From Cellulosimicrobium funkei (lineage in GTDB: Bacteria; Actinomycetota; Actinomycetes; Actinomycetales; Cellulomonadaceae), in contig NZ_JNBQ01000014.1 in the NCBI RefSeq assembly GCF_001019615.1, forward strand, positions 1-64,000: a DNA stretch of 64,000 bases, written 5' to 3'. Each line of letters begins with the position of its first letter. Position 1 is the stretch's first letter. Of this stretch, positions 51,720 through 61,472 are shown piece by piece. Below the pieces are notes generated by a model. The model was not told where the DNA came from. It did not search any database and saw nothing but the letters and a program-made list of their open reading frames with translations. The translations under genes and the position numbers were made by a program.

Positions 51720-51725
51720 GCGAGC

Positions 51726-54700
51726 ATGCCGATCGTCGCACCCCAGGATCTCGCCGACGCCCGCTCCCGGGCCCTTGCCGACGCGCTGCGCACGCGCGTC
51801 GTCGTCGCCGACGGCGCGATGGGCACGATGATCCAGGAGCAGGACCCGACGCTCGAGGACTACCAGGGGCTCGAGGGCTGCAACGAGATCCTCAACGTCT
51901 CGCGACCCGACATCATCGCCGCGGTGCACGACGCGTACCTCGAGGTCGGGGTGGACGCGATCGAGACGAACACGTTCGGCGCCAACTGGTCCAACCTGTC
52001 GGACTACGACATCGACGACCGGATCCGCGAGCTCGCCGCGGCCGGGGCGCGGATCGCGCGCGAGCGCGCGGACGCCCACGCGACCGCCGACCACCCGCGC
52101 TGGGTGCTCGGCTCGATGGGTCCCGGGACCAAGCTGCCGAGCCTCGGGCACACGACGTACGCGCACCTGCGCGACACGTTCGCCGAGCAGGCCGCGGGTC
52201 TGCTGGAGGGCGGGGCCGACGCGATCCTCATCGAGACGAGCCAGGACCTGCTCCAGGCGAAGGCCGCGGTGACGGGGTCGCGGAGCGCGATGCGCGACGT
52301 CGGGCGCGAGGTCCCCGTGATCGTCCAGGTGACGGTCGAGACCACGGGCACGATGCTTATGGGCTCCGAGATCGGGGCCGCGCTGACCACGCTCCAGGCG
52401 CTCGGCGTCGACGCGATCGGTCTCAACTGCGCAACCGGCCCGGCCGAGATGAGCGAGCACCTGCGGCACCTGTCGCGGCACGCAGAGATCCCCGTGACGT
52501 GCATGCCCAACGCGGGGCTGCCTGTGCTCGGCGCGAACGGCGCGTCGTACCCCCTCACGCCCGACGAGCTCGCCGCCGCGCACACGCAGTTCGTCACCGA
52601 GTTCGGCCTGGGGCTCGTCGGAGGCTGCTGCGGCACCACGCCCGAGCACCTGCGCCGCGTCGTCGAGGCTGTGCGTGCGCGGCCCGTCGTCGAGCGGCAC
52701 CCGGAGCGGGAGAACGGCGTCGCGAGCCTGTACTCGCACACCGACCTGCACCAGGACGCGTCGTTCCTCGCGATCGGCGAGCGCACGAACGCCAACGGTT
52801 CGAAGGCGTTCCGCGAGGCGATGCTCGCGGAGAACTGGGACGAGTGCGTCGAGATCGCGCGGGCGCAGACCCGCGACGGAGCGCACCTGCTCGACGTGTG
52901 CATCGACTACGTGGGGCGCGACGGCGTCGCGGACGTGAAGCAGGTCGTCTCCCGCCTCGCGAGCGCGTCGACGCTGCCGCTCGTCATCGACTCGACCGAG
53001 CCCGAGGTCATCGCGGCGGGCCTTGAGCTCGTGGGCGGGCGCGCCGTCGTGAACTCGGTGAACTTCGAGGACGGCGACGGGCCGACGTCGCGGTTCGCAC
53101 GGATCATGCCGCACGTGGTCGAGCACGGGGCGGCCGTCGTCGCGCTGACGATCGACGAGGAGGGCCAGGCGCGGACCGCGTCGGGCAAGGTGGAGATCGC
53201 GACCCGGCTCGTCGAGACGCTCACGCGCGACTGGGGCATGCGGGTCGACGACATCATCGTCGACGCCCTGACGTTCCCCATCGCCACAGGCCAGGAGGAG
53301 ACCCGGCGCGACGCGATCGAGACGATCGAGGCGATCCGCGAGATCACGCGCCGCTACCCCGGCATCCACACGACACTCGGCGTCTCGAACGTGTCGTTCG
53401 GACTCAACCCCGCGGCGCGCACCGTGCTCAACTCCGTGTTCCTCCACGAAGCGGTCGAGGCCGGGCTCGACTCCGCGATCGTGCACGCCGCGAAGATCCT
53501 GCCGCTCGCGCAGATCCCCGCCGAGCAGCGCGAGGCCGCGCTCGACCTCGTGTGGGACCGGCGGCGGTACGACGACGAGGGGAACTTCGTGCACGACCCG
53601 CTCGCCCGGTTGCTCGAGCTGTTCGAGGGCGTGGACTCGGCGGCGCTCAAGGACCAGCGCGCCGCGGAGCTCGCGGCGCTGCCCGTGGGCGAACGGCTCG
53701 AGCGACGGATCGTCGACGGCGCGCGCAAGGGTCTCGAGGAGGACCTCGACACCGCGATGGCGTCCGGGCTCAAGGCGCTCGACATCGTCAACGACCACCT
53801 GCTCGAGGGCATGAAGGTCGTGGGCGACCTGTTCGGGCGCGGCGAGATGCAGCTCCCGTTCGTGCTCCAGTCCGCCGAGGTCATGAAGACGGCGGTCGCG
53901 TACCTCGAGCCGCACATGGAGAAGATCGAGGGCTCGACCGGGTCCAAGGGCACGATCGTGCTCGCGACCGTGCGCGGCGACGTGCACGACATCGGCAAGA
54001 ACCTCGTCGACATCATCCTCACCAACAACGGCTACACGGTCGTGAACATCGGCATCAAGCAGCCGATCTCCGCGATGATCGAGGCCGCCGAGGAGCACGA
54101 CGCCGACGTCATCGGCATGTCCGGGCTGCTCGTGAAGTCCACCGTCGTCATGAAGGAGAACCTCGCGGAGCTCGCGTCGCGCGGGCTCGCCGGCCGCTGG
54201 CCGATCCTGCTCGGTGGCGCGGCGCTCACGCGCACGTACGTCGAGGACGACCTCGCGGGCCAGTTCCCCGGCGTCGTCCGGTACGCGCGCGACGCGTTCG
54301 AGGGCCTGCGCCTCATGGAGCCGCTCGTGCGCGTGGCGCGCGGCGAGTCGCCCGACGCCGTCGGGCTGCCCGCGCTCAAGAAGCGGCGGCATGCGGTGGT
54401 CACCGTGACCGAGACGCCCGTCGAGGACCTGCCCGCGCGGTCCGACGTCGCGGCCGACAACCCGGTGCCCGCTCCCCCGTTCTGGGGCACGCGCCTCGTC
54501 AAGGGCGTCCAGCTCGCCGAGTACGCGGCGTTCCTCGACGAGCGCGCGACGTTCATGGGCCAGTGGGGCCTCAAGCCGGGTCGTGGCGACGACGGGGCGT
54601 CGTACGAGGAGCTCGTCGAGACCGAGGGCCGCCCGCGGCTCAACGCCTGGTACGAGCGGATCCGCACCGACGGCGTCGTCGACCCGTCGGTCGTGTACGG

Positions 54701-55319
54701 GTACTTCCCGGTGTGGTCGGAGGGCGACGACGTCGTCGTCGCGCACCACGGTGCCGGGCTCGCGGGCATCGGCGCGCCCGACGGCGGGTCGGGCGGCGGG
54801 CCCGGGACCGAGCGGCTGCGCTTCACGTTCCCGCGCCAGCGCCGCGACCGGCACCTGTGCCTCGCCGACTTCGTCAAGCCGCGGTCATGGGTCGAGGAGA
54901 CCGGCCGCTACGACGTGCTGCCCGTCCAGCTCGTCACCATGGGCGCCTCGGTCGATGAGCACACCGCGAAGCTGTTCGCGGGGAACCACTACCGCGAGTA
55001 CATGGAGCTCCATGGCCTGTCCGTGCAGCTCACCGAGGCGCTGGCCGAGATGTGGCACTCGCGCGTGCGCGCCGAGCTCGGGTTCGCCGACGAGGACCCG
55101 ATTGAGGTCGAGGGCATGTTCAAGCTCGAGTATCGCGGCGCCCGCTTCTCGCTGGGCTACCCGGCGTGTCCGGACATGGAGGACAGGACGAAGGTCGTCG
55201 AGCTCCTGCGGCCCGAGCGCGTGGGCGTCGAGCTCTCCGCGGAACTCCAGCTCCACCCGGAGCAGTCGACAGATTGTTTTGTGTTTCATCACCCCGAAGC
55301 GAAGTACTTCTCCGTCTGA
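51726..55319 (+). CDS. metH: B12-dependent methionine synthase
   Basis: 1197 residues from ATG 51726, the usual full length. Homocysteine domain with zinc ligands Cys235 (LNCATG) and Cys301-Cys302 (VGGCCGTTPEH). Pterin-binding domain with AIGERTNANGSKAFREAM. Cobalamin cap and Rossmann module with GDVHDIGKN, whose His754 is the lower cobalt ligand. C-terminal S-adenosylmethionine activation domain (QLVTMGASVDEH ... FKLEYRGARFSLGYPACPDMEDR). It methylates homocysteine with methyl-tetrahydrofolate. The mRNA appears leaderless, and no B12 riboswitch is visible in the 194-bp upstream region, which instead holds the nested repeat. Confidence 0.97.
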   Translation: MPIVAPQDLADARSRALADALRTRVVVADGAMGTMIQEQDPTLEDYQGLEGCNEILNVSRPDIIAAVHDAYLEVGVDAIETNTFGANWSNLSDYDIDDRIRELAAAGARIARERADAHATADHPRWVLGSMGPGTKLPSLGHTTYAHLRDTFAEQAAGLLEGGADAILIETSQDLLQAKAAVTGSRSAMRDVGREVPVIVQVTVETTGTMLMGSEIGAALTTLQALGVDAIGLNCATGPAEMSEHLRHLSRHAEIPVTCMPNAGLPVLGANGASYPLTPDELAAAHTQFVTEFGLGLVGGCCGTTPEHLRRVVEAVRARPVVERHPERENGVASLYSHTDLHQDASFLAIGERTNANGSKAFREAMLAENWDECVEIARAQTRDGAHLLDVCIDYVGRDGVADVKQVVSRLASASTLPLVIDSTEPEVIAAGLELVGGRAVVNSVNFEDGDGPTSRFARIMPHVVEHGAAVVALTIDEEGQARTASGKVEIATRLVETLTRDWGMRVDDIIVDALTFPIATGQEETRRDAIETIEAIREITRRYPGIHTTLGVSNVSFGLNPAARTVLNSVFLHEAVEAGLDSAIVHAAKILPLAQIPAEQREAALDLVWDRRRYDDEGNFVHDPLARLLELFEGVDSAALKDQRAAELAALPVGERLERRIVDGARKGLEEDLDTAMASGLKALDIVNDHLLEGMKVVGDLFGRGEMQLPFVLQSAEVMKTAVAYLEPHMEKIEGSTGSKGTIVLATVRGDVHDIGKNLVDIILTNNGYTVVNIGIKQPISAMIEAAEEHDADVIGMSGLLVKSTVVMKENLAELASRGLAGRWPILLGGAALTRTYVEDDLAGQFPGVVRYARDAFEGLRLMEPLVRVARGESPDAVGLPALKKRRHAVVTVTETPVEDLPARSDVAADNPVPAPPFWGTRLVKGVQLAEYAAFLDERATFMGQWGLKPGRGDDGASYEELVETEGRPRLNAWYERIRTDGVVDPSVVYGYFPVWSEGDDVVVAHHGAGLAGIGAPDGGSGGGPGTERLRFTFPRQRRDRHLCLADFVKPRSWVEETGRYDVLPVQLVTMGASVDEHTAKLFAGNHYREYMELHGLSVQLTEALAEMWHSRVRAELGFADEDPIEVEGMFKLEYRGARFSLGYPACPDMEDRTKVVELLRPERVGVELSAELQLHPEQSTDCFVFHHPEAKYFSV

Positions 55320-55372
55320 CGTTTCCCGCTCCGCGCGCGGTCGGGGGAACGGACGGGCACCACGGACCGGCG

Positions 55373-56377
55373 TCAGGCGGCGGTGCCGCCGTAGTGCGCG
55401 GCCAAGCGCCGCAGCCCTTCGTCCACGCTCACAGCCGGACGCCAGTGCAGGTCGCGGCGCGTGGCCCGCTGGTCGAACCAGTGCGCGGTCGACAGCTGCT
55501 CGGCGAGGAAGCGCGTCATCGGTGGCTCGTCGGCGCCCGGCCGCACGCGCCAGACGGCCTCGACCAGGCTGCCCGCGGCTCGCGCGACCCCGGCCGGGAC
55601 GCGCCACCGCGGTGGCTCGACGCCGCCCGCCCGGCAGATGCCTGTGAGCAGGTCGGCGACGGTGCGGGGCTCGCCGTTGGTCAGCACGTACGCGCGGCCG
55701 TGCACGTCGTGGGCGCGGTCGAGCGCGGCGAGGATGCCGTCCGCGGCGTTGTCCACGTAGAGCGTGTCGATGAGCGCCGCGCCGTGCCCCAGCAGGGGCA
55801 GGCGCCCGCCCCTCGCGCGCTCGAGCACGCGCTCGACCAGCTGGGTGTCGCCCGGCCCCCACACGAGGTGCGGACGTACGGCGACGACGCTCGGCCCGGT
55901 CCCGCCCGACCCGTCGGGTCGCCGACGGCGGTCGCGACCCAGGGCGAGCAGCTCGCCCGCGGCCTTGGTGCGCGCGTACTCGCCGCGCGCGTGCCGGGGG
56001 TCGGCCGGCGTCGTGCCCGCCCCGACCAGGGACGAGCCCAGGTGGGCCACGGACGGCGAGGACACCTGCACGAACCGCTCGACCCCGGCGCGCTCGGCCG
56101 CGTCGAGGAGCGCGCCCGTGCCCTCGACGTTCACGGCGCGGAACTCCGCGGGCTCGCCCGCGAGCGACACCTTCGCCGCGAGGTGCACGACCGCGTCGAC
56201 GCCCTCGACGGCCCGCGCGACGGCCGCCGGGTCGGTCACGGACCCTTGGATGTCCTCCGCGCCCGGCACACCGGAGGCGCGACGCTGGAGCGTGCGGACC
56301 TCGTCGCCGCGCGCCACGAGCGCGCGGGCGACGGCACCTCCGAGCAGTCCCGACGCCCCGGTCACGAGCACGCTCAC
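55373..56377 (-). CDS. oleD: OleD, 2-alkyl-3-oxoalkanoate reductase (3beta-HSD-like)
   Basis: 334 residues from GTG 56377, overlapping the oleBC stop (GTGA). Extended short-chain dehydrogenase: VLVTGASGLLGGAVARALVARG (NAD(P) site), VDAVVHLAAKVSLAG, QVSSPSVAH and ARGEYARTKAAGE (Tyr-x3-Lys). In olefin clusters OleD reduces the 2-alkyl-3-ketoacid made by OleA to the hydroxyacid. The assignment rests on both family and the oleA-oleBC-oleD order. Confidence 0.88.
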   Translation of the reverse strand: MSVLVTGASGLLGGAVARALVARGDEVRTLQRRASGVPGAEDIQGSVTDPAAVARAVEGVDAVVHLAAKVSLAGEPAEFRAVNVEGTGALLDAAERAGVERFVQVSSPSVAHLGSSLVGAGTTPADPRHARGEYARTKAAGELLALGRDRRRRPDGSGGTGPSVVAVRPHLVWGPGDTQLVERVLERARGGRLPLLGHGAALIDTLYVDNAADGILAALDRAHDVHGRAYVLTNGEPRTVADLLTGICRAGGVEPPRWRVPAGVARAAGSLVEAVWRVRPGADEPPMTRFLAEQLSTAHWFDQRATRRDLHWRPAVSVDEGLRRLAAHYGGTAA

Positions 56378-59028
56378 GGCTGCCCCACCCGCCCGCCGGC
56401 GAGGACGCCGTCCGCCCAGGCGGCGAGGCGCGTCCGGTCGATCTTGGAGTTGTGCCGCACGTCGGTGGGCATGCGCGGCACGACGAGCACGGCCGCGAGC
56501 GCCACGGGCGACGCGGCGCGCACGGCGGCGGTCAGCGCCTCGGGCGCCAGCCCGGGGCGCCGGACGTCGGGCACGGTCTCGACCACCGCGACCGCCTGCT
56601 GCAGGCCCGCGGGCCCGACGCCGACGACGGCGGCCCGCCGTACCTGCGCGACCCGCTCCACGTGCTGCTCCGGTCCCACGGGCGCCAGCGGGCCGTCGGC
56701 GGTGCGGAGCACGTGCCCGAGCCGCCCCTCGATCCACAGGCGGCCCTGCGCGTCGAGGTGCCCGACGTCGCCGGTGCGGTGCCAGCGCCCGGGCGGGGTG
56801 CCGCGCTCGGCGGCCTGGTCGGTGAGCCACAGCCGGTCGTAGCGCTCCTTGAGGTGCGCGGCCCGCACGAGGACCTCGCCGAGCACGCCGGGCGCGGCCG
56901 ACGGCGTGCCGGTCGCGGCGCCGTCGTCGTCGAGCGCGCTGACGAGCACCTCCGCACCGGGCACGGGGCGGCCCACGCACACGCCCGCGTCGGGGGCCGC
57001 GGCGGCGTCGCGGATGCCGTCGAGCGTGACGTCCGTGACCAGCAGGCACTCCGTCATCCCGTACGGGGTGTGCGCGGTGGCGGCGGGCATGAGCTCGGCG
57101 GCCGAGCCGAGCAGCTCGGCGGAGATCGGCGCGCCCGTGGAGAGGAACGTGCGCACGCGCGCGAGGGCGGTGCGGTCGGCGGTGTCGAGCGCGTCGGCGG
57201 TCGCGACCACGTTGAGGATCGCGGCGGGTGAGAGAAACACGATGCGCGCGTCCGACGCGCGCACGGCGTCGGCGACGGCCCGGGCCGTGAGCGTGCGCGG
57301 CGAGGAGACGTCCATGCGCGGCGTCACGGACCGGGTGCCGAGCGCGGGTCCGAGCAGCGCGAACGGGGCGAAGCCGGTGACGATCCCGGTGTCGGGGCCG
57401 ACGTCGAAGTGCTCGGCCAGCGTGTCCCGCAGCGCGGAGAGGCGGGCATGGGAGTACACGACCCCCTTGGCCGGGCCCGTGGACCCGGACGTGAACAGCA
57501 CGGCGGCCTCGTCGTCGGGGCCGGGCTCGGGCGGCAGCGTCGCGCCCTCCCCGGCGCGCGCGACGTCGACGAGCTCGTACGCCACGCCCAGCGCACGACG
57601 GACCGCGGGCGCGAGCGGGTCGGCCGAGATCCGCACCCCGGGCCAGCCGAGCGCACGCGCCGCGGCCAGTCCCTTGGTCTGCCCGACGACGAACCGCGGC
57701 CACGCCCCGCGCTGGGCGCGGGTGAGCCCGCGGACCCCCAGCCCGGCGTCGGCGACCACCACGACGGCCCCGATCCGCAGGCACGCGTAGACCAGCGCGG
57801 TCAGCGTGGGACCAGGTTCCACCAGCAGCGACACCCGGTCGCCCCGGCGCACCCCGATCGCGTGCAGCCCTGCCGCCACCCGCCGCACCTGCCGGTCCAG
57901 CGCCCGCCAGCTCACGACCCGGGCAGACCCGTCGGCATCGGTCGCCGCCATGTCCAGCACCGCGGGCGCGTCGTCCCCCGCGCGCGCGTCGAGCCCCGCC
58001 CACAGCGGCACGAACGGCGCGGCGGTACCCCGCTCAGCACCGTCGGCAACGACACCGGACAGCACGTCGTCCCCGAGCCACCCGAGAACGGCAGGCGTCC
58101 AGTCGGCGTCCTCGGCGACGAGATGGCCCGCGTCCGCGAACCGGTGCACGTGCGCGTGCGGCAGCCGGCGCACGAGGTCATCGAGATAGCGGTCGGAGAA
58201 CACCGGGTCGTGCGGTCCCCACAGCAGCACGGCGGGCACGCGGAGCCGCGTGACGCCGGCGGCGATGCGGTCGAGCTCGGGCGCGCTGGGGTGCGCGGCG
58301 TCCACGGGGATGTCAGCGACGAAGCCCTCGATCCCGTCGCGGTCGTGCGCGGCGCGGTAGGGCAGCCGGTAGGCCTTGGCGACGTCGGCAGGCAGGCGCG
58401 GGCGTGCCAGGGCGAGCGTCGTGTCAAGGAAGGCGGGCGTCGTGCGGGTGCCGAGCCGGTGCACGGGTCCGGCGAGCGCGAGGCGCAGGGGCGCGGGCAC
58501 CGCGGCGCCGTCGGGCTGGTGCACGGCCGTGTTGAGCAGGGCGACACCGGCGAGGAGGTCGGGGTGGTCGACGGCCCAGCCGAGGGAGACGACGCCGCCC
58601 CAGTCGTGGCCGAGGGTGACGACGGGCCCGACGAGACCCAGGGCGTCGGTGAAGGCGCCCAGGTCGGCGACGCGGCGGGCGAGCGGGCGGTGCTCGCCCG
58701 TGCGGGCGGAGAACCCCATCTCGAGCTGGTCGACGGCGACGACGCGCCACGCCGCACCGCCACCCTGGGCGGCGGCCACGGAGTCGGTGACGAGATCCCG
58801 CCACAGGTAGGACCACGTGGGGTTGCCGTGCACGGCCAGCACCGTGCCGACGGGCGTGACGCCGTGCCGAGCGAGCTCAGGACCCGTGTCGAGGTAGTGC
58901 CAGGTCGCGCCCCGGGCGTCGCGCAGCACGTGGCTGTACCGCGGGTCCAGGCCCGGCAGCCCGTGCGGGACGGTGCCGGCGGGGCGCAGGAGGGGATCGG
59001 TCGCGGGCGTGAGGGCGGGCCCGCTCAC
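56374..59028 (-). CDS. oleBC: OleBC fusion: beta-lactone decarboxylase plus beta-lactone synthetase
   Basis: 884 residues from GTG 59028. Residues about 1-310 are an alpha/beta-hydrolase of the haloalkane dehalogenase type (LAVHGNPTWSYLWRDLV, nucleophile elbow VTLGHDWGGVVSLG with Asp142, GHLVAED). Residues about 330-884 are an acyl-CoA-synthetase-like domain (VLFTSGSTGPAKGVVYSH, TPYGMTE, WHRTGDVGHLD, NSKIDRTRLAAW). OleC turns the beta-hydroxy acid into a beta-lactone and OleB removes CO2 to give a cis alkene. The natural fusion is known from Micrococcus. It overlaps oleA and oleD by four bases each. Confidence 0.92.
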   Translation of the reverse strand: MSGPALTPATDPLLRPAGTVPHGLPGLDPRYSHVLRDARGATWHYLDTGPELARHGVTPVGTVLAVHGNPTWSYLWRDLVTDSVAAAQGGGAAWRVVAVDQLEMGFSARTGEHRPLARRVADLGAFTDALGLVGPVVTLGHDWGGVVSLGWAVDHPDLLAGVALLNTAVHQPDGAAVPAPLRLALAGPVHRLGTRTTPAFLDTTLALARPRLPADVAKAYRLPYRAAHDRDGIEGFVADIPVDAAHPSAPELDRIAAGVTRLRVPAVLLWGPHDPVFSDRYLDDLVRRLPHAHVHRFADAGHLVAEDADWTPAVLGWLGDDVLSGVVADGAERGTAAPFVPLWAGLDARAGDDAPAVLDMAATDADGSARVVSWRALDRQVRRVAAGLHAIGVRRGDRVSLLVEPGPTLTALVYACLRIGAVVVVADAGLGVRGLTRAQRGAWPRFVVGQTKGLAAARALGWPGVRISADPLAPAVRRALGVAYELVDVARAGEGATLPPEPGPDDEAAVLFTSGSTGPAKGVVYSHARLSALRDTLAEHFDVGPDTGIVTGFAPFALLGPALGTRSVTPRMDVSSPRTLTARAVADAVRASDARIVFLSPAAILNVVATADALDTADRTALARVRTFLSTGAPISAELLGSAAELMPAATAHTPYGMTECLLVTDVTLDGIRDAAAAPDAGVCVGRPVPGAEVLVSALDDDGAATGTPSAAPGVLGEVLVRAAHLKERYDRLWLTDQAAERGTPPGRWHRTGDVGHLDAQGRLWIEGRLGHVLRTADGPLAPVGPEQHVERVAQVRRAAVVGVGPAGLQQAVAVVETVPDVRRPGLAPEALTAAVRAASPVALAAVLVVPRMPTDVRHNSKIDRTRLAAWADGVLAGGRVGQP

Positions 59029-60047
59029 CAGGCCAGCTCCAGCATCGCCGTGTTGATGCCGGAGCCCACGCCCATGAGCAGCACGCGGTCGCCAGCCCTG
59101 AGCGTGTCCTGCTCCTCGACGAGCGTGATCGGCACGGACGCCGGCCCCACGTTGCCGAGCCGGTCGTAGGTGACGGGCACGCGGGAGGGGTTCAGGCCCA
59201 CCGCCTCGACGATCGCGTCGGTGTGCACGCGCGAGACCTGGTGCGTGATGTACCGGTCCATGGACGACCAGTCCCAGTCGGCGACGGCGTCCTTCCAGGC
59301 GTCCACGACGAGCTCGAGGCCACCCTCGAGCAGCGCCTTGGCGTCGGTGAACATGCCCTCGGTGCTGCCCACGCACAGGTCGTGGAACCGCGTGGCGGCG
59401 CGGGTGACGCCGCCGAGCACGCGGTGGGCGCGTGGGTGCTCGTCCGCGCGGCCCAGCACGGCGGCGGCCGAGCCGGAACCGAGCGTGAGCGAGGCGAACT
59501 CCTGCATGAAGTCGTCGCGGTCCCGGTCCTCGCGCAGCAGCCGCTCGATCGTGCGGTCGTGGATGACGTCGGCGTCCTCGCCGTCGACGACGACCGCGTA
59601 GCGGATCTGGCCGGACTCGATCATGCCCGCCGCGAGGCTCATGCCGTTGATGAAGCCGAGGCACGCGTTGGCGACGTCGAAGTTGGTGGCGGACGACGGC
59701 AGGTCGAGCCCGTGGTGCAGCCGCACCGCGACCGACGGCTCGAGGTGCTTGCGCGTGACCGACGTGTTGATCAGGAGCCCGACGTCGCTCGGGTCCACCC
59801 CGGCGGCGCGCAGCGCCTCCTGCCCCGCGGCGACCGTGGCGGCGTCGACGTCCTCCTGCGCGGTCCAGGCGCGCCGCTCGTGCACGCCCGCCACGCGTTG
59901 CAGCAGCGTGGACGGCAGGCGCAGCCGTCGCAGGGCCGGAGCGAGACGCTCCTGCACCTCGGCAGACGTCCGCACGCCGGCGGGAAGCCGGCTGGTGACG
60001 GACAGCAGCGCGACGTTGGTGAACCTGACGGTGGCGTTACCTGACAC
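59025..60047 (-). CDS. oleA: OleA, thiolase-fold head-to-head condensing enzyme
   Basis: 340 residues from GTG 60047, with GGAG upstream. Ketoacyl synthase III fold with active-site Cys129 in NFDVANACLGFINGM, His in DRYITHQVSRVHT and NVGPASVPITLVEEQ. GVHERRAWTAQEDVD and SVTRKHLEPSVAVRLHHGLDLPSS are typical of OleA and not of FabH. It joins two fatty acyl-CoAs head to head. First gene of a coupled oleA-oleBC-oleD operon, so the cell probably makes long-chain internal alkenes. Confidence 0.9.
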   Translation of the reverse strand: MSGNATVRFTNVALLSVTSRLPAGVRTSAEVQERLAPALRRLRLPSTLLQRVAGVHERRAWTAQEDVDAATVAAGQEALRAAGVDPSDVGLLINTSVTRKHLEPSVAVRLHHGLDLPSSATNFDVANACLGFINGMSLAAGMIESGQIRYAVVVDGEDADVIHDRTIERLLREDRDRDDFMQEFASLTLGSGSAAAVLGRADEHPRAHRVLGGVTRAATRFHDLCVGSTEGMFTDAKALLEGGLELVVDAWKDAVADWDWSSMDRYITHQVSRVHTDAIVEAVGLNPSRVPVTYDRLGNVGPASVPITLVEEQDTLRAGDRVLLMGVGSGINTAMLELAW

Positions 60048-60327
60048 ACGAGCTCCAGACGGCCGGACGCGCGAGCGCCCGGCTCAGCGACGAGACGACC
60101 GGGGGACGTGACCGCCGGTGCGACCGCGCCGGGCAGGGGCGACGGCTGGTGCCGCCCACTCCCGCGTCCTTGAGCGTAGGACGCTCGGCGGATGCCCGCC
60201 GTTCCAACCGGGCGTTGTGGGGTGCGCCACGTCGGCGCAGCCGTCGCTCGCTCTCCTGCTCGATGACTTCCGCGGCGCCCCGCGGTCTACCCCTGGACCG
60301 AGACGGCGAGCCGACCTGGAGACGACC

Positions 60328-60975
60328 ATGGGATCCATCGAGATCGAGCTGTTCACGACCCTCGACCTCGTCGGGCAGGCGCCCGGCGGGCCGGAGGAGG
60401 ACCCGGAGGGCGGGTTCGCGTTCGGCGGGTGGCAGGCACCGTTGCTCGACGACGTCGCGGGGGCGCAGATCGCCGCGGCGTACGAGGGCACGGACGCGCT
60501 GCTGCTCGGTCGGCGCACGTACGACATCTTCGCGTCGTACTGGCCGTTCCAGGAGGGCGGGCAGGACGACGACTTCGCAACGCTGTTCAATCGCATACCC
60601 AAGTACGTGGCGTCGCGCGGCACGCCGGACCTGTCGTGGGCCGGGTCGACGTTGCTCGGCCCGGACCTGCCTGCGGCGGTGCGCGAGGTGCGCGACCGGC
60701 ACGAGCACGTCAAGGTCGTCGGCAGCCTCGACCTGGTGCAGACGCTGCTGCGGGAGAGGCTGTTCGACCGGCTCGACCTGTGGGTGCACCCCATCGTGCT
60801 CGGGACGGGCAAGACCGTGTTCGACGGCGGTGCCGTCCCCACCAACCTCACGCTCCTCGAGCCGCCCGCGCCCAGCCCGACGGGCACGGTCCTGCTGCGC
60901 TACGGCCTCGCCGACGGCACGCCCGGGACGGGCGACATGAGCGAGCCGGGACGCGGTGTCGAGCGCGACACGTGA
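60328..60975 (+). CDS. Dihydrofolate-reductase/RibD-C-fold protein
   Basis: 215 residues from ATG 60328, with GGAG upstream. Motifs FTTLDLVGQAPGGPEED, ALLLGRRTYDIFASYWPF, KYVASRGTPDLSW, VVGSLDLVQTLLRERLFDRLDLWVHPIVLGTGKTVFDGG and the Leu-rich C-terminal strand mark the RibD C-terminal superfamily. Most single-domain members are uncharacterised NADPH-dependent reductases. It precedes a VOC gene in the same direction. Confidence 0.88.
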   Translation: MGSIEIELFTTLDLVGQAPGGPEEDPEGGFAFGGWQAPLLDDVAGAQIAAAYEGTDALLLGRRTYDIFASYWPFQEGGQDDDFATLFNRIPKYVASRGTPDLSWAGSTLLGPDLPAAVREVRDRHEHVKVVGSLDLVQTLLRERLFDRLDLWVHPIVLGTGKTVFDGGAVPTNLTLLEPPAPSPTGTVLLRYGLADGTPGTGDMSEPGRGVERDT

Positions 60976-61021
60976 CCCGGCGACAGGACGCCACCGTCCC
61001 CACGAACAGAGGAAGCACCGC

Positions 61022-61462
61022 ATGACGATCCAGCGACTCGACAACGTGGCCGTCGTGGTCGACGACCTCGACGCGGCCATCGCGTTCTTCGCCGAGCTCG
61101 GCATGGAGCTCGAGGACCGGATGACGATCGAGGGGCGGTGGGCGGAGCGCGTCGTCGGGCTCGACGGCCTGCGCTCGGAGATCGCGATGATGCGCGTCCC
61201 CGACGGCCACGGGCGCCTCGAGCTCACGCGGTACCACGCGCCCGCGCCGCTCGACCTCGGCCTGCGCACCGCCCCGCCGAACGTGCTGGGCCTGCACCGA
61301 GTGATGTTCCCCGTCGACGACATCCACGACACGGTGCGGCGCCTCGGGCCGCACGGCGCGGAGGTGATGGGAGAGATCGTCCAGTATGAGGACGTCTACC
61401 GGCTCTGCTACCTGCGCGGGCCCGGCGGGATCATCGTCGGGATCGCCCAGCAGCTCGGCTGA
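61022..61462 (+). CDS. VOC-family protein (glyoxalase/bleomycin-resistance fold)
   Basis: 146 residues from ATG 61022, with GAGGAAG upstream. Two beta-alpha-beta-beta-beta units: RLDNVAVVVDDLDAAIAFFAELGMELEDRM and LGLHRVMFPVDDIHDTVRRLGPHGAEVMGEI, plus RGPGGIIVGIAQQL. Candidate metal ligands are His and Glu positions around ELTRYH and HRVMF. The substrate is unknown. 46 bp after the RibD-C-fold gene, probably in the same transcript. Confidence 0.88.
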   Translation: MTIQRLDNVAVVVDDLDAAIAFFAELGMELEDRMTIEGRWAERVVGLDGLRSEIAMMRVPDGHGRLELTRYHAPAPLDLGLRTAPPNVLGLHRVMFPVDDIHDTVRRLGPHGAEVMGEIVQYEDVYRLCYLRGPGGIIVGIAQQLG

Positions 61463-61472
61463 GCGGCGCTGC

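Noticed and set aside
51532-51725. B12 or S-adenosylmethionine riboswitch before metH
   Set aside because: The metH -10 lies six bases before the ATG, leaving no leader, and no B12-box or SAM-box sequence is visible.
55320-55372. Terminator between metH and oleD
   Set aside because: No stem longer than 6 bp could be found in the 53-bp gap.
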